Shown: positions 1-13,300, numbered from the stretch's first letter. The stretch: 64,000 nucleotides of DNA from Stercorarius parasiticus (GCA_013396915.1 VWZL01000054.1:174169-238168), one strand, 5' to 3'. Notes: generated by a model not told the origin, from the letters alone. Numbers and translations are program-made.

Positions 1-1390
1 ATAAATATCCTATTTTTGATATGCCTTTGCAGTGATTGTTTCTAGATAGAAGCTTAGTGGGCTGTTACTCTCTTGATCTTTATGCCCAGGACTGTAATTC
101 TTAATTCTTATCCCACCATTAGACTTTCAATCCATTTGCTTTTATTGCAGTTTCCTGTTTTGCAAACCAAGTTTCCCAATTCTCTTTATTGTCACACTTG
201 CTCCTGAACTTATGTTCTCGTGCTCTGTGGGTCACATGCTTTGACTGCAGATATGTTCATACTGTGCTTTCTCAAGCTGAGATTTAGGGGCACTGATTTT
301 GGTAATGATCAGAAAACAAAGATTAAGAGTTCTACCCACAAGTACCTCTTCACAGGAAAGAAATACAGATACATTGTTTCTAAATGTAATATACTTACAG
401 GTAATATGCTTAAGAAGTTTAAGGATAGCTGCTTCTTTCAGAGGGGGAAACCCTACACTTCATTTTCCTGTCCTGTCAAAAAAGACTAGGCTTCCAGAGG
501 GACTGGCAGAGAAGTATTGCAGCTGCATTCCTAGTAAACCAAGAACTACTGAATGTCCCAGTGAGCATTATTTTTCCGGAATTTGTGACACACTGAGATA
601 ACCTCAGCCACTGTCCCTATCACTGCATACTGGGCAGGCAAACCTACCGTAGACAGTCTGGCTACAGCTACTGGCACAGTATAAATTAAGGATGTACATC
701 GGGGCAGGTTTAAGAGTAGCTTTTTCCCTCCCTTGGTAAAAAGCATCTGTTGCTGAGGAGTGTGGGAGAGAGATAAATATAAGAGGATACTTCAGGACAT
801 ACTTTTGTGTGTCACTGTGTCCACATCCAAGTGAGGCAGTGTCACAACAATCCTGAATGTGTATATCAAGATGATCAGAGATGCTTTAGTGCTGGATGTT
901 ATGATGACTCTGTGGTATGTACCTCACCTGTCTAGATTTGTCATGGAGTTCACCCTTTTTATAGTATCTAGAAGACTGTTCCTCTTATTAAGCAATACCT
1001 AGATTTATTTACAGCAGTCGTTTCTTTGTGCCTTCCAAAGAAAAGTCCGTATTAAAGGACACTCAAACTTTGCAATGGTTTGGGGTAGGTCACTGCAAAG
1101 ACAGTTGCTGAGACTGTATTGCTTCCTACAGTGCTGAGTCAACAATTAGATGTTAATTGCAAAGTTGGTAGCAGGTGTCTTACAAATATCTCTTCACGCA
1201 AATGAATTCCCAAAATGATAAGTTTTTCAGGATCAATGAAGCTGTTAAGGGTTATGGTCCTGAGAGTGGCAGATCGACACAGAGCTTAGACTGTATTTAT
1301 TGCTAGCGAAGATTAGAACGACTATCTTGACCATTTATTTGCTTTTAGAATGATGAAAGAACAATTTCTTCAGCTGATTAAAGGAAAAGA

Positions 1391-1504
1391 CACCCCACCC
1401 CCACCCTACAAAAAAAAAAAAAGCACAGAGAGAATGTAAACTGGGGCAGAAGAAATGGTGTGGGGGGTGTGGTTTTGTTTTGTTTTGTTTTTTTTTTGTG
1501 GTTT
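1391..1504. repeat. C-rich/A13 tract followed by G/T-rich tract
   Basis: Positions 1391-1409 are almost pure C and A with runs of four to five C. An A13 run follows at 1410-1422. About 35 bases later, 1457-1504 is G/T-rich and changes from a G-run into repeated GTTTT and a long T-run. The two are low-complexity sequences of opposite strand polarity. They do not form a proper hairpin, because the C-rich and A-rich halves are in the wrong order to pair. Confidence 0.8.
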
Positions 1505-1919
1505 AACATGGGTACCATTGCTATGACAGTTTTTCTGCTGCTTATAATTCACAAAACCTGTCACTTTCATCCTTGCCTTTTTTCCATAGCCTGCATAGCA
1601 AATCCCTTCACTCTTTTACTGTGGCTAATTATTATCAAAGTATTTGAAGTTTTGCTTCTCTTCTGTAACTCTGATGATACATGTGTATAGAGAATAAAAC
1701 ACAGTAACTAATACTGCCACACCACAAACCCAGTTCTTCCACATAGTAGACCTTTTCTGTGATTATTCTTATTCAGTGACATTGCAGCATCTCTTTAACA
1801 ATGAATTCTGTGGTTCAGAATATCTTGACTTACTTTACTAGCTATAGTGGTCGTTAGCTGTACTATTTCAGTAGCTAAAACGCAGAAAAGTTGCTTAAAT
1901 AACTTGGAATAATAGGTTT

Positions 1920-1938
1920 TAGTGGAAATTTTCCACTA
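1920..1938. repeat. 19-bp palindrome with single-base centre
   Basis: TAGTGGAAA (1920-1928) and TTTCCACTA (1930-1938) are perfect reverse complements separated by one T. Flanking T and A bases extend the pairing by about three more pairs across one G.T wobble. The function is unknown. It could fold as a cruciform or be a protein-binding dyad. Confidence 0.85.
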
Positions 1939-2584
1939 GAAAATTGGTGCTGGCAGTTGACTTTCACATCACTATTCAGGAACTCTTAAAATGTAACTTA
2001 AAATATATATTAGCAAACTTTCAGTAAGTATTCATAACTTTTAAAATAATCTTCACTCTGTTAATATCTCCTTGTAGGGTAGTTATGACATAAACTAGAC
2101 AGCCATATTCTCAAAATGGTAATGCAACATATTGTTTATTGACTGCCTTGCCTGGTTTGGCTATCATGTAATTTGAGATTTGCAAGGAGATTCTATATGT
2201 GATGCCAATATAGTTTTGCTAGAAGTGGAAGCAAGCTGTCATTTTATTTTTTTTTCCTCCTCTTGAAAATATAATGTGAAGTATGAGCATACCTGATAAT
2301 GGTATTTTACAGTAGTATCATATAAAAGGAAAAGCCTTGTCTCACCACAGGCAGTTGGGAAGCATCGCTACACTTAAGAGGAAAAGGTGATCGTTAATTT
2401 TAACCATAACAAGCAAATAATGAAAGGTGGGGAATAGGAAAATGGGACTACACTACATCTGTCTAAATAGATACTTAATTTAGATAGACTTAAACATTTC
2501 TATAAAGGCAGAATTACAATAGATTTTGCAGGTTAAACCAATAAAATTCTTTCTCAAAATGTCTCCTAGGAAATTTTAATTATA

Positions 2585-2606
2585 AAATTACTTTTGTAAG
2601 TAATTT
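2585..2606. repeat. 8-bp inverted repeat, 6-nt loop
   Basis: AAATTACT (2585-2592) and AGTAATTT (2599-2606) are perfect reverse complements around the loop TTTGTA. The arms are AT-rich and the chance expectation over 64 kb is not negligible, so this is a minor structural note. Confidence 0.7.
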
Positions 2607-3155
2607 CCTGTGCAAGACTGCCCTATAAATAAATGTGCCCAGTATGTTTACTTTAGCACTAAAACCCAAGAAAATACTAAAACTTTCTCAGACTTCTCTT
2701 TAAGAACAGAATGGGTTAGCATTGTGTGACTTTTTTGACCTTTCAAACTGTTTTTAAAACATATGGAAAAAATTGGAATTGCTGGAAGATTGATTTACAT
2801 TATTGCAACTATAGTATTCCTGTGTTTCTTGGAGTTGATTGTAATTTGATGCTAACAGTTCCATTGTGATCTGAGTACTGGTGTAATGTAAACTGTCACC
2901 AGTGACATTTTTATGCCATGGCAGCTTTGTTTCTAGTGTGTGGGTAATTGTAAATTAAGCTAATAAACTTTTTAGCTAGAAGAAAGAGACCTCTGTTCAC
3001 CCTGTTCTTGAATGTGTGTTAAATAGATGTGTACAGCAATTACTCATTTTGTTTAAATATGTAATGTTTTACCCTTAATGTTGCACTTGTCACTGTCAAT
3101 AAGTAATGATGTAACTTTATGTAGATTGCTGAGTATCATGTTGCCTAACTGGCCT

Positions 3156-3201
3156 GGTTGTTTTTGTTTGTGGTTTTTTCTTTTCTTTTTTTTCTTGTTA
3201 T
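3156..3201. repeat. T/G-rich low-complexity tract
   Basis: A run of T with scattered G and C, passing from GTTTTTGTTTG-like sequence into T-rich sequence with single C interruptions. It is one of about fourteen such tracts in the window, here with the T/G strand on top. There is no coding sense, although an open frame runs through it. Confidence 0.75.
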
Positions 3202-5160
3202 TTTCTGAAGTGAAAGCTTTCTTATCTGGGAAAGTAGTATGTACCCATATTTGTAAACCTACTCAATAGTGACTTCTACATCCTTTCTGAAAGCATGTTT
3301 CATCTATAATTAATCAGGAAAGATATTCACTATTCTGGATTTTTAACTACTCTATACTTCATAAAAGCAAGTAATCTTCAATTGCACCAACATGGTAGAT
3401 GTTCCTAAACAAATAATTGTTTAGCCATAATTTTATAACTAGGACTGTGTTGGTTTGCCCTGTATATTGTTGCCATGTTTGACATGACAGGGTTTTTTTC
3501 ACAATTTTCCCTATTAAAGATTTATAAAAGACTTTGAATTAAGGTTTTCTCCCAAGTATATAAATGAAAAATGAATTGGAAACGACTCAGCAGTTTATTA
3601 GATGCCTCCTTGGAAATTGTGTTTACATAAACTACAGGGGACTATTTTGAGGTAAGAAAGAATTGTTCCAACTAACAAGTTTTAGGAATTAAATTGCTGT
3701 ATAGTTTCCTGATGCAGTGGGAAAACTTGAGTTTTTTCCCCCCTCTCTCCATTGAGTTTATTCAAGAGAGAAATTGTTTTTCTTTCTATCAAACAGCATC
3801 CAGGATTAGGTTTCCTGTTAATGTACCTGGATAAGGTAAGAAATATTTTACTAAAAAATAAAAATATGGAAATTGAGTCAGCTAGGGTTTTTCCTACCAC
3901 TGGTTTTCAAACAGAGGACTGCCACTCTGCTATTAATATCTAGAGATTGGTTGTGTAATATAGTCCTAAGCATCTCTTAACTCTTGTATTTCTATCATGT
4001 TTGAGAATTACTTGCTTTTAATCTTCTTTCAAAAGTTTAGAATATCTGAAGAGTAAAATACAGCCTTACCCAATAAAGAATAATTACCATTTAAAGATTT
4101 TAGTGTCCCTTGGAATAAAAAGGAAATGCATCCTTGGACGGTGTAGTAAAAATAGAGTTGAAATCCATTTAGGAAGAGTTAGTCCTAAAAGATGGCTCGG
4201 ATTGTGACTGTCTTCATTGTAATAGTTTTCTCTAATTATGGGAATTCAACTTTCACAGATAAGAACCCCCTGAATAATTTAATGGTAAGAAGGGATCAGT
4301 TATGCAAGCTAACTGTACTCTCTGTAAGTGTGATTGGGAAAGCTTTCGTTTTACTAATCTTATGTTTTTGTGGAAGTAATACATACCTGTTAATAGACTC
4401 TTAAAAATCTTTCTTTATGCTCCTTTGGGAGCATAACAATAGCATGGCTATTAAAATAGATTAAAGTAGTAAAGCAAATGAAGGTTAGGACTTCTTGCTA
4501 GGGTTTCTTTTTGTAGGCATTTTCAGATATTTGAGCTGTGTACCAATATTGTGGGATTCAGCTTTAGAGGCTCTGCTTTCAAAGCAGGAGAGAGGGATGA
4601 AGACCCTATTAATGTTAATCCCTTATATACGAAAATGCTGTGATAGAACAGTTCCTTTACTGTGTGTGCTGTCAAATGGTTGAAGTACTGTATTTTTCAG
4701 CCAAAGTCAAGATATGAATATACTATTCCTCTTTAATCTGGTGGTGTGAAATAAAAAGAGTGAATTCTTAAGTGCCTAATTGGAGTTTCATGCTGCAGGA
4801 ACTTGATATAAGATTACCGTATCATGACAAATGAAAGTGTTTGTGGATATGTTATTTCAAAGGGAGTAACCGGATCTATGTAGAATGGTTTAGAAGGACT
4901 AACTTCCACTTGCCATTTCTGTGAGAGAGTATGTTACCATCCACCTCAGAGATACGGTATTGTTAACAAGAGTCATTAATAAATGACATAATATCAGTAC
5001 AGAGGAGGTAGTGATCTATGTATTTATACACATAATCATGTTTATGTAGTGAACATAAATTTATATTTTAATTTATCTAATTTATTATTTTGTAGTAAAA
5101 GTATGAGGTTCATACTAAAATGTACACAACTGATCACCGAGAGTTTTTGGGTTAAGGAGT

Positions 5161-5470
5161 TTATAATCTGGACTACAAGATGAGATCTGTCAGAGTTGCA
5201 TCTTTTGAGAGTTCAAGCAGGGCCCTTGAGTAGCGTAAAGCCTGCAGTATTACTCTGGCATGCCAATACCAAGACTTGTTGGATTCAGATTGCCTAGGAA
5301 TGCATCCCGACACAGGTGCTGACCTCACATGTGAGGCTAAATACTGGCATGAGACCACCACTCAACAAGTAGTCTCCTCTGTTATCAGCACCCTTGAGGA
5401 AGGGTGCCTGAGAAAAGTCCTTTGTGAGGCAGCTGGGTGGATGGAGACATTAACAGGGTGAATGTGGATT
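5161..5470. other. Higher-GC patch with a strong small hairpin
   Basis: This stretch is visibly richer in G and C than its surroundings and carries a 61-codon plus-strand open frame (5276-5461) with no recognisable domain. It could be a very old transposon remnant or a fragment of a conserved element. I cannot assign a family. The hairpin at 5388-5407 is its clearest structure. Confidence 0.4.
5388..5407. repeat. 8-bp GC-rich hairpin with GAGG tetraloop
   Basis: GCACCCTT (5388-5395) and AAGGGTGC (5400-5407) pair perfectly around a four-base loop, GAGG. A one-base bulge beyond the stem allows TCA and TGA to add three more pairs. It is among the most stable short hairpins seen in the window. 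No U-tract follows it, and its role is unknown. Confidence 0.85.
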
Positions 5471-5837
5471 TCCTTTCCTTATATTCCACCGAGATGCTTT
5501 ATATTTGTAGCTGCAATGGCTACTTTAAATACTGTAAATAAATATTTTGATTCCAGATTAATTTGGATTTTAGGGTGATTTAAGGTAGTAACACTAAGGA
5601 TAGAGACAAAGTAAAACTGGAACCTTTTATAGTGCTCAGTGTGCTGTTCTAGGTACTGTTACAGCTTTACGCCTGTATCTTCATAGCTACTTACAAAGTG
5701 GAAGGTACTTTATTGGCTTCCATTCTAGAGGTGCAGAAGTTGATGTTTAAGAAATGAAAGACTAAACTTTAGCCCTGAAGCACAATATAAGTGTCTGGGT
5801 TTAAGCCGTTCAGAATCTGTTCTTGCTTAATTTTTAG

Positions 5838-6025
5838 GCTATTCAGCAGAAGAGGGAATGAATGGGATAATTGCATATCAGAATATTTTCCCCTCTCTTT
5901 TGGAGAACTTCAGTGGTGCGGGAGTCTACCAGGAACTTCTAATTGCCGCTACAACTGTAGAAGATGTATGTGCCCCCACTCCCCGAACTGCTTGGTCCCT
6001 GTATCATCCCTTGCACAGCAGAATG
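5838..6025 (+). other. Candidate exon (188 nt), unassigned
   Basis: A polypyrimidine-rich stretch ending in TTTTTAG at 5837 is followed by 188 bases open in one frame, then ATG|GTAATA at the 3' side. The frame enters with two bases completing a codon and leaves on a codon boundary. It encodes about 62 residues beginning Y-S-A-E-E-G-M-N-G. Codon choice looks more like coding sequence than the neighbours do, with several CpG and GCC, CTG and CCC codons, and the patch is GC-elevated. I do not recognise the protein and see no motif, and the frame stays open for about 19 codons past the proposed donor. An alternative donor (GTATGT) lies near 5969. It could be a real exon, a noncoding RNA exon, an old repeat, or chance. 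Confidence 0.25.
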
Positions 6026-6600
6026 GTAATAGGCCCTGCCACTAAGGCCATGTGTATTTTCTGCAGTTGTGTAAGCAGTTTACTTTAGGGTACTTCAGTT
6101 TGCTCCTTGGCTGTTTGCTGAGTATAACTTAGTATGAATTATTAGTATTCTAGAAATAGTATTTACATTTCAAAACTCCTTCCCTGTACCTAAATCACAC
6201 ACATGCTTGCCTCCACCAGCCCTTTAGAATTTAAAGGATTTGAGTTATTCCTTGATGGAGGAGAATTCTTCACTAATGAAATGGCGATGTATTTGTTAAT
6301 AACAGTGGAAAGCAAGAACAAAAGCAGCAGAACAACAGTATTGTAAAATATAAGTAACTTTTATTTGCCCTGAGAAAACTGGAGATGTGATTCTGAAGGG
6401 AGATAAAGGGTTACATCTTGCTTGAACAGTAAAAGACAAATATACTCTGACATTAAAAATTAAATTATATTGAAAGAGGGGAGAAAAGTAGCTGCCGGAT
6501 GGAATCTTTTTACTTTGTGATGGACCTGGCTTGTTGGCTCAAACTAAGAAAGATGGAAAAGCTTTTTTGTAACGACATAAATGTGATGGATGGTAAGCAC
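6026..6600. other. Noncoding DNA, nothing recognised
   Basis: The sequence after the candidate exon returns to AT-rich composition. No repeat family, RNA gene or splice-bounded frame is visible. Confidence 0.55.
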
Positions 6601-6860
6601 AATCAGCAGTTTTGACTAAGATCTACCATCAGCCAGCAGTATTTGATCCCTGTGGGTTCGGAGCTTTCTGTGCAGTTCTGGAATCTGTGTCTGTGCTGCT
6701 GGGCAGATGCGGTCTCCAGTGTGCCCTGCGCTTACATTGCCTGAGTAGTGAAGGCGCAGGGGAGCTCCTGGAATGGATGGCAGGTCCCTTTCATTATTTT
6801 GTCCTCTCTGAAGAGAGGGGTTAGTTTGTGTGCATAATTTTTCTGCATGTGGTGGAGACA
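6601..6860. other. Higher-GC patch open on both strands
   Basis: Bases 6612-6824 (plus strand, 70 codons) and 6616-6915 (minus strand, 99 codons) are open at once, which usually reflects a local lack of A/T-rich stop codons and not coding. The segment contains several CpG and CTG-like trinucleotides. Neither translation resembles a known domain. An old LTR or LINE fragment is possible but I cannot name one. Confidence 0.35.
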
Positions 6861-9651
6861 CAAACCTAAAGCCATGACTGTAGAATGGACCTTTAATGCA
6901 GGGGAAACCAAACAAAAAGAATTTAAAGCATTAATAGCTCATCAGATTCAATCTTGATGTGAAAGACCGTTACTGCTTCTTCAACTAGAACTGACTATGG
7001 TCAAAAACACTAACTAGAAGCTTGGTTTTCCTCAATGAGTAGCTGAATGTTTTACAATTTTTCCAGCCTTACCATGATTTTAGTTCTAGCAGACTTGAAT
7101 TCTGAGATTATTCTGTGATAGCTCAGTGTTTTTCTGAGCTGAAGTCACATGTTTAGGAGTGTATTTCTTTGCCGTGAAAGATGGGTACAGTTTTGCATTT
7201 GTCTTCATTCCCTTGCTTTTTAAAAACTCCAGCTAATGGAGGACAAGTGATTAATATGAGTTGCTTTGATTTTTGTTGAATAGAGCGGTAGATTTCTCTT
7301 TCTCAGTAAGCTGCTGAGATCCTGACTCTGTGTTTTAAGTGTCCTATTTGAACAATGGTGTTTATAGTTTCCAGCAGCATCTTTTTCTGTGGGCTCAGTA
7401 CATGGCAGTAAAGAGACTTGCCCAATGGGCATTGGGAAATTACAAGGTGTTACGTGCTTTTTTTTTCTTTGCTGCTTGCTTGCTAATTTTTACAGAATAA
7501 AAGATAAATAATGATGAAATTAAGCTTTTAGTGATGGATTTGTGTAGCCAGCACCTGCAGTCCGATAGAGTGATGGGATAAGCTGAGAACATGACCAACT
7601 AAATAGTTTAAAAGGCAGAAGTACAGGTGTGTAGGATTGTCTGAACATGGTCTGAGTTGGCAAAGGGCCTGATTGACAAGTGCTATAGACTACAGCAGTC
7701 ACCATCTGTGTATGATTCAGCATTCAGTTTTGTCTTAGAAATAAGAAGTACAAGTTTTGATCTACTCATGGAAGCTCTGCTAGTGGAAGTTTGGTTCTGC
7801 TGAGCTGAAAGTAGTTCAGTAGAATAGAATTCAATGAATGGTAGTGGAATGCTCTTGGCATTTAATCTCTGGTCACAAAATAGGTGTGGACGTTAAAGGC
7901 ACTGAGGACAGTTGTCTTGTATGAGTCCTGCATGAGTCATTTTCATCCATTTTCTCATTTGCATAAAAATGATTTCTGTTACAGGGAGGGTCTTAAACTC
8001 TAGAATAAAACTCTAGTCTGGAATCATAGCATAATGGGATGCCTTTTGCCTCCCAAACGTTAATGTAGCTTTATTCAAAAGTACATGAAGTAGCTCGACT
8101 TTTTTTTTTTTAAATACAGTCTCTTGGTCAACAGAAGTGGTGGATTTGAGTTTGTTGAATTTAGAAATTTTAAGATATATAGCAACATCAGGGTAAGTGT
8201 GATTGGCTGTTTTGCAGCTTATAACATAACTTTCCCTTGCTGATATGAGTATTACCTTATCTCCATGCGTAACTTCCATATTGGTGAAGATAACTGTGGA
8301 CTGAGCGCACTATTTAAGGTGGTTTCAGATTTGACACACAAATACGATATGCTGATTGGGATGTTCTGTCACTACTCCTTTCAGATGCCTTTTGTTATAG
8401 TCTATTCAGAGAATCAGGATTTCAGAGGTCTCAGGTTTTTGCTGTACACTCCTCATTACTCAGTAAACCTTTGTAGTTGAGTACACAATGATTACCTTTC
8501 TATTCTAGCCTACTGCGTGTTTCTTTCTCTATTCTGTTTTCCATGACTTGTGGTACAGAGCTGATCTCAGATCACAGGCAGGGGGTTAATGTCTTGCAGT
8601 GATCTGGCAGGACACAGTATCAGTAATTGTCACTGATGGATTGACCAGCTCCATCACTTTCCCTTTCTTAGTGTGCCAGAACTGTTCTCAAAGCTTGCTT
8701 CCTCTATCTGTTTCTGTACTACCTTTCCTCAGGAAAAATGGACAACTTAATTACCAATGACAAACTATCATGCACCTTTCAGAAGCACTGGTGTATTGTA
8801 ATGTGGTTGAATTTTTTTTTTTTAAGTCGTTGCTAACATCAGGAGTTTCTTCGTCAATGTACAATATTTCTGAATGAATTGAACTCTCCAAACATTTTGT
8901 CATACTAACTCAGTAAAGATGTTCTTTATATTGTTTCTTTTCATCTATTGAATACTATCTTGCTGATTTGCAAATCTAAGAAAATAATAAAAAAAATAGT
9001 GTTAACTATACAGTTGCTAGTTTTCAGATTTTCTAGGTATAGTTGCAACTGTGCCACTGCCAGTTGTTTTGGTATGTGGTCTTAGGACTGAGACAGTGGT
9101 TGTATTGAGAAGATGGTCAGAGAAACATCCAGATGTTGCCAGAAATGTTCACAAGAGGCTGCTAGTCCAGAAGAGTTATATTTGCAAGAAGACATTGTGT
9201 GTCTTGAAAAATTAATGGAGTTAGCAAGCACAACTTGAAGTGATTTAGTAGTTCCCTTACTATGGGGGTCAACTTCCTGTATGACTTGGTTGAACCACTA
9301 CTGTGAAATTGTCCGTTGATACTAGATGAGGTGCAGCAAATGTGACTATCTTTCTGGCTTTACTATTTAGATTTCACTTGTTTGTAAAGATGAAGTATCT
9401 TCCAAATGTCTGTCATAAATTCTTATCATAGGGTTGTAGAAAGAAGACAAAATTTGTGCCAAGCAGTCTTGAACAGCCTACTACTAATACGCTTAAGACA
9501 TTTCTCCTAGGAAATTGGAGCTCTGTAATAGAAAGCATGTTTTCAAATTAATCTAAATGACTGTATTATTAGAGTGCAATAGGATCCTCTCAACCAATCA
9601 AGAATACTTTTTTCCCTGATCAGTCCATGGGGTGAAAAGCAGATGCATTAT

Positions 9652-9675
9652 CTGGTTCCTGTTGATGGGAACCAG
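9652..9675. repeat. 8-bp inverted repeat, 8-nt loop
   Basis: CTGGTTCC (9652-9659) and GGAACCAG (9668-9675) are perfect reverse complements separated by eight bases. The half-GC stem makes it more stable than most AT-rich hairpins nearby. The surroundings give no further clue. Confidence 0.75.
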
Positions 9676-10317
9676 GAGGAGAATAATCATCCAAGAGTTA
9701 TCCAGTAAGCATATGGATGATACACAGATAAGAATGGAAAACACCGTAGTGTTTTCCCCTCATTTATAATCATTGCGGTCTCAGTTGCATAGATGGGTCC
9801 TGAGGAATAGCAGTGTTATGTGATATGCAAACTAGTCTGGGAAGGGAAAAGCAGTACAATCATTATCGCCTACTGAGAAAACATTTTGGTACGATGGTCT
9901 TTGTGTCTAAACTTTGATCTGAATTGATTAAGCAGATATGTGATTTGTCCCTAGGACAAGTATTAGACAATGGCATCGAGTAGAGAAAGATCTAAAGTGC
10001 TTTTCTAAGAAAAGGTAACTTAAAGGCTCAGTTCTAGTTTTTACTAATGTCCTTTCTGTCCCACCCCTGCGTTTTGGAAAATGAGGTATTTCAAAAGGAG
10101 AAAACGTAAGAACTTTCTTCTTCCCCCTGACTTGCTTCACAAGGAGAGGTTACTTGGCCAGCTGGGAGCTATACAGATTTTTGTACAGGAACATATGTGA
10201 CTTTTGGGAACAGTCATGACTTTACAGTGAAGAAAAGCAGCACTTTGCTGTGTTGTAAACTGCAGTTACTGTCCTACCAATGCTGAACGGGTAAACTGGC
10301 ATCTTGGTACAGGTGAT

Positions 10318-10333
10318 CTCACAGCACTGTGAG
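10318..10333. repeat. 16-bp dyad CTCACAG-CA-CTGTGAG
   Basis: Two seven-base arms, CTCACAG and CTGTGAG, flank a CA centre. The shape suits a dimeric DNA-binding protein site or a small cruciform. There is no evidence for use. Confidence 0.75.
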
Positions 10334-13300
10334 AGGCCATCGAGGAGAGGTGGTTACTGTAGGCGTATGTGGTGCTTGTTTTTACAGTATCTGTTGCTAC
10401 TTGTCTGATTTTTAGATAGGCTGTTTGTGCCTGCGTAAGTTTGCAGTAGGCTTGGTGCAGTCAGGGGAAAAAGTCTTCTAGAACAAACATACTATACAAG
10501 ATGAAGACTTCCTGAAAAAAATTTGCTGTTCATAGGACACAGCAGTGTTTTCCTTCTGTACAGCTCTTGGACATGCCCCTGCCCCTCTAGTGAACTTTAC
10601 AAATTCTCCAGCCATAAAGTTAAATATAGTCCTTTTGGGCAGGGAGGAAGAACAGTCTAGAGAGGTAGCAGAATATTTATATGAGTAAAGGCTGAAACAT
10701 GCTGCAGGCCTTAATTAAGCCTCCAGAAACATTGTGTCAGAAGAAAGTAGATACTAACATGAACTGAGTACTGATCTACTATTCAGAGATCATAACCTTG
10801 GTCTAATTACATTATTAGTATATAAATTATTGCATGAATTATTTAAAATTAATATTACAGATATTAGTTGTCATTAATAACTTGGAGGTGCCTTTTTGTC
10901 ACAGAAGAACAGATTAACATAATTACTGCATGAAAAAGATATTGATGAAAAATTGCTGTTTGAGACATATCATTGTCATTACGTTATGTATTTTTTCTAT
11001 TCACTTTTCTCTGTTCATTATTCTGCATTTCTAATTATTGTCTTTGAGAAAAGCTTTTAACTTTGTGATTTATTAGTAGATACATTAGCACCTAAAAGAG
11101 TATGGGTGCTTAGTTACTTGTGGAAGGTAAAACAGAGACAGAAGAAACTCTGCCACAGCTTAATAAACTAACTTGGAAGTATTGCGGCTATGGTTTTGTG
11201 AATCTGTGCTGACTGTGAAATCCTGGTCTCAAATAAATGACTTGCCATTTGTTTTCTTCCTTTGAATGTTTTTCCCCCTTCATCTTCTCGAAGAAGGCGA
11301 GAAGAATCAGCAGTATAATTAAAGCCATGATACACATTGCAAGAAAATAGAGGTGTTGACATTTTACTTTAATTGTTTGCCGCCAACTGTTAGGGAATAC
11401 TAGCTAGATAACAATTTAACACAGAAAGGCTTCTCAGTTTGAGATCTTCAAAACAAATGTTGTGCCTATGTTGTAATATTTGTGCAGAAACGTTAAAGCC
11501 CCATAGTTGCTGGTGACCTCCTGAAACTGTTCAGAGATGAATAATAGCTGTAGTTAATAGCTCACTGAGGAGCGCCCCTATAGACTGACTTTTGGAGTAG
11601 AGAGATCTTTTGTGCTTGAATGAAAGAATCCTGATTTATCTTTGTCTAGATAAACATTTGGGCTCTAATAGCAAATGCATAGTAACAATCTTTTCTAAAA
11701 TGACTTTAGTGAAAGAAACTGAGACATCCTTCTGTGAGCAGCTTGCCCACAACTTGTATTTTCTTGCTGTTTACTGCCTGCTACTTTACTGTAGTCCATA
11801 TGTGGATGTCCTTTCAGGTGTCCTCTATTCAGGAGCACCTCAGAGTTAGGCTACACTATCCTGCAGTGTAATTGTATATGCTTTTCTTATCCTTCATGCA
11901 GTATGTCCATCACTGTTAGGCTTTTGAGTTTGGGGTTTTTTTTGCTGACACCAAGCAGTCATGTTTCTGTTAATTCTGGGTCATATGTGAATGGCCCAAA
12001 TTCATTATTTTCCAGATTTGTCATCAGAGGAACAAGAACGTAACAGGAAAGGTATTCTACCTTTTGTGGGAGGCTGCTGTTCTTGGCACAGCTGTTCTAT
12101 GAAACTAATAAACTGCTGCTTACTGTTCAGCAGTTGCATCACTCATTAAAGGTGCTTTTGTGACCGATTCCTAAGAAAATAAGGATTGTACTTGTCCTAG
12201 GTTTTAAGATTAACAGATGTTTGAGAGTTTTAACAATTCTGACAGGTTTCATTCTGTCACTGCAAGTCTAGTGTTTGATGATGATAATGAAGTTTGTAAG
12301 TACATAATAAGAAGCTAGTAGATCTAAACTGCTATTTTCAGCAGTTCACACATTTAACACTTATTAAATGCTCAAGAAGGGACATCGTGCTTTTCTGGTA
12401 CAATGACTGATAGTAATATGAAGGACTATACAAAGTTACTTTCCTGGTTGGCAGAGATTCTGTTAAACTTACACTTAATATGAAAATTTAGTTATTTTGA
12501 ATAAGTGTCACTGAAATTAGTACAGTATTTAGCTTTAAAAAATAGATGAGCAAGTCTGTAGTATTTTAATTTTTCCCCAGTGGTAGTTAAAAGAAAACTA
12601 TGATTTAAGAACTTTACTGCTGCCTACACTGTCAAATAGGTAAAAAAAAAAAAATAGACAAAAATGAAATCTACGGCAGCAGATGAATTCTTGTTGAATT
12701 GCAGTGTATTTCCACTTTGTGTAATGGGCATTTTTCTTTAAGACTGTTGGATAGTTTCCTTAGGTGTAGAGATGCAAGCATTATGCGTGTTTGTTTATTT
12801 ATACAAAATATGGAAAGCAGGAGCTATGTGTTTTGTGGCTGTCATCAGGAGTTGTGTGCTGCTCAGTCACTTCATCAGCTTTTGGTCATGGTCACAGTGT
12901 GATTAGGAGTTTTATCAGAAGTATAAATATGAATTTTCTTAATCTGAAGGTTTAATCTGAGTCTTTGATATTTTGGCTAAGTTAACTGGAAAAGGATAGC
13001 CTCTTGTTTTCTGTAGGAGCAGTCACTGCTATGTTATCTGCTGAGCCTGTTATGACGGGTGTATATTTCAGGGATCAGGAAGGAGGATTACCTTGTTCAT
13101 TGATCCCAGCAGGGGATACATGTTAAGTGTTATAAACACTGAGTTGCATCTGAGTGTGCACAATAGGATAAACATAGCTACTTCAGATAATTCCTGATGA
13201 AATCAGCTTCAGATGCTGTACCTAGTTGATTTAAAATTGGGTGTTGTGAATTACTGTATTAATGGTTTCAAGACTCCCTAGAAACTATTCATAACCATTG

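Larger units (their letters stand above)
1..5160. other. AT-rich single-copy noncoding DNA
   Basis: I see no exon, RNA gene or recognisable transposon here. All six frames are broken by frequent stops and the few open stretches (under 101 codons) have no family resemblance. Visible landmarks are a C-rich then A13 stretch at 1391-1422, a G/T-rich tract at 1457-1504, a second T/G-rich tract at 3156-3201, and two compact inverted repeats at 1920-1938 and 2585-2606. The composition is typical of vertebrate intergenic or intronic DNA. Diverged repeats could be present but unrecognisable by eye. Confidence 0.6.

Noticed and set aside
3440..3490. LTR-like start (TGTGTTGGTTTG)
   Set aside because: Same problem: a short match only, with no second end or flanking duplication.
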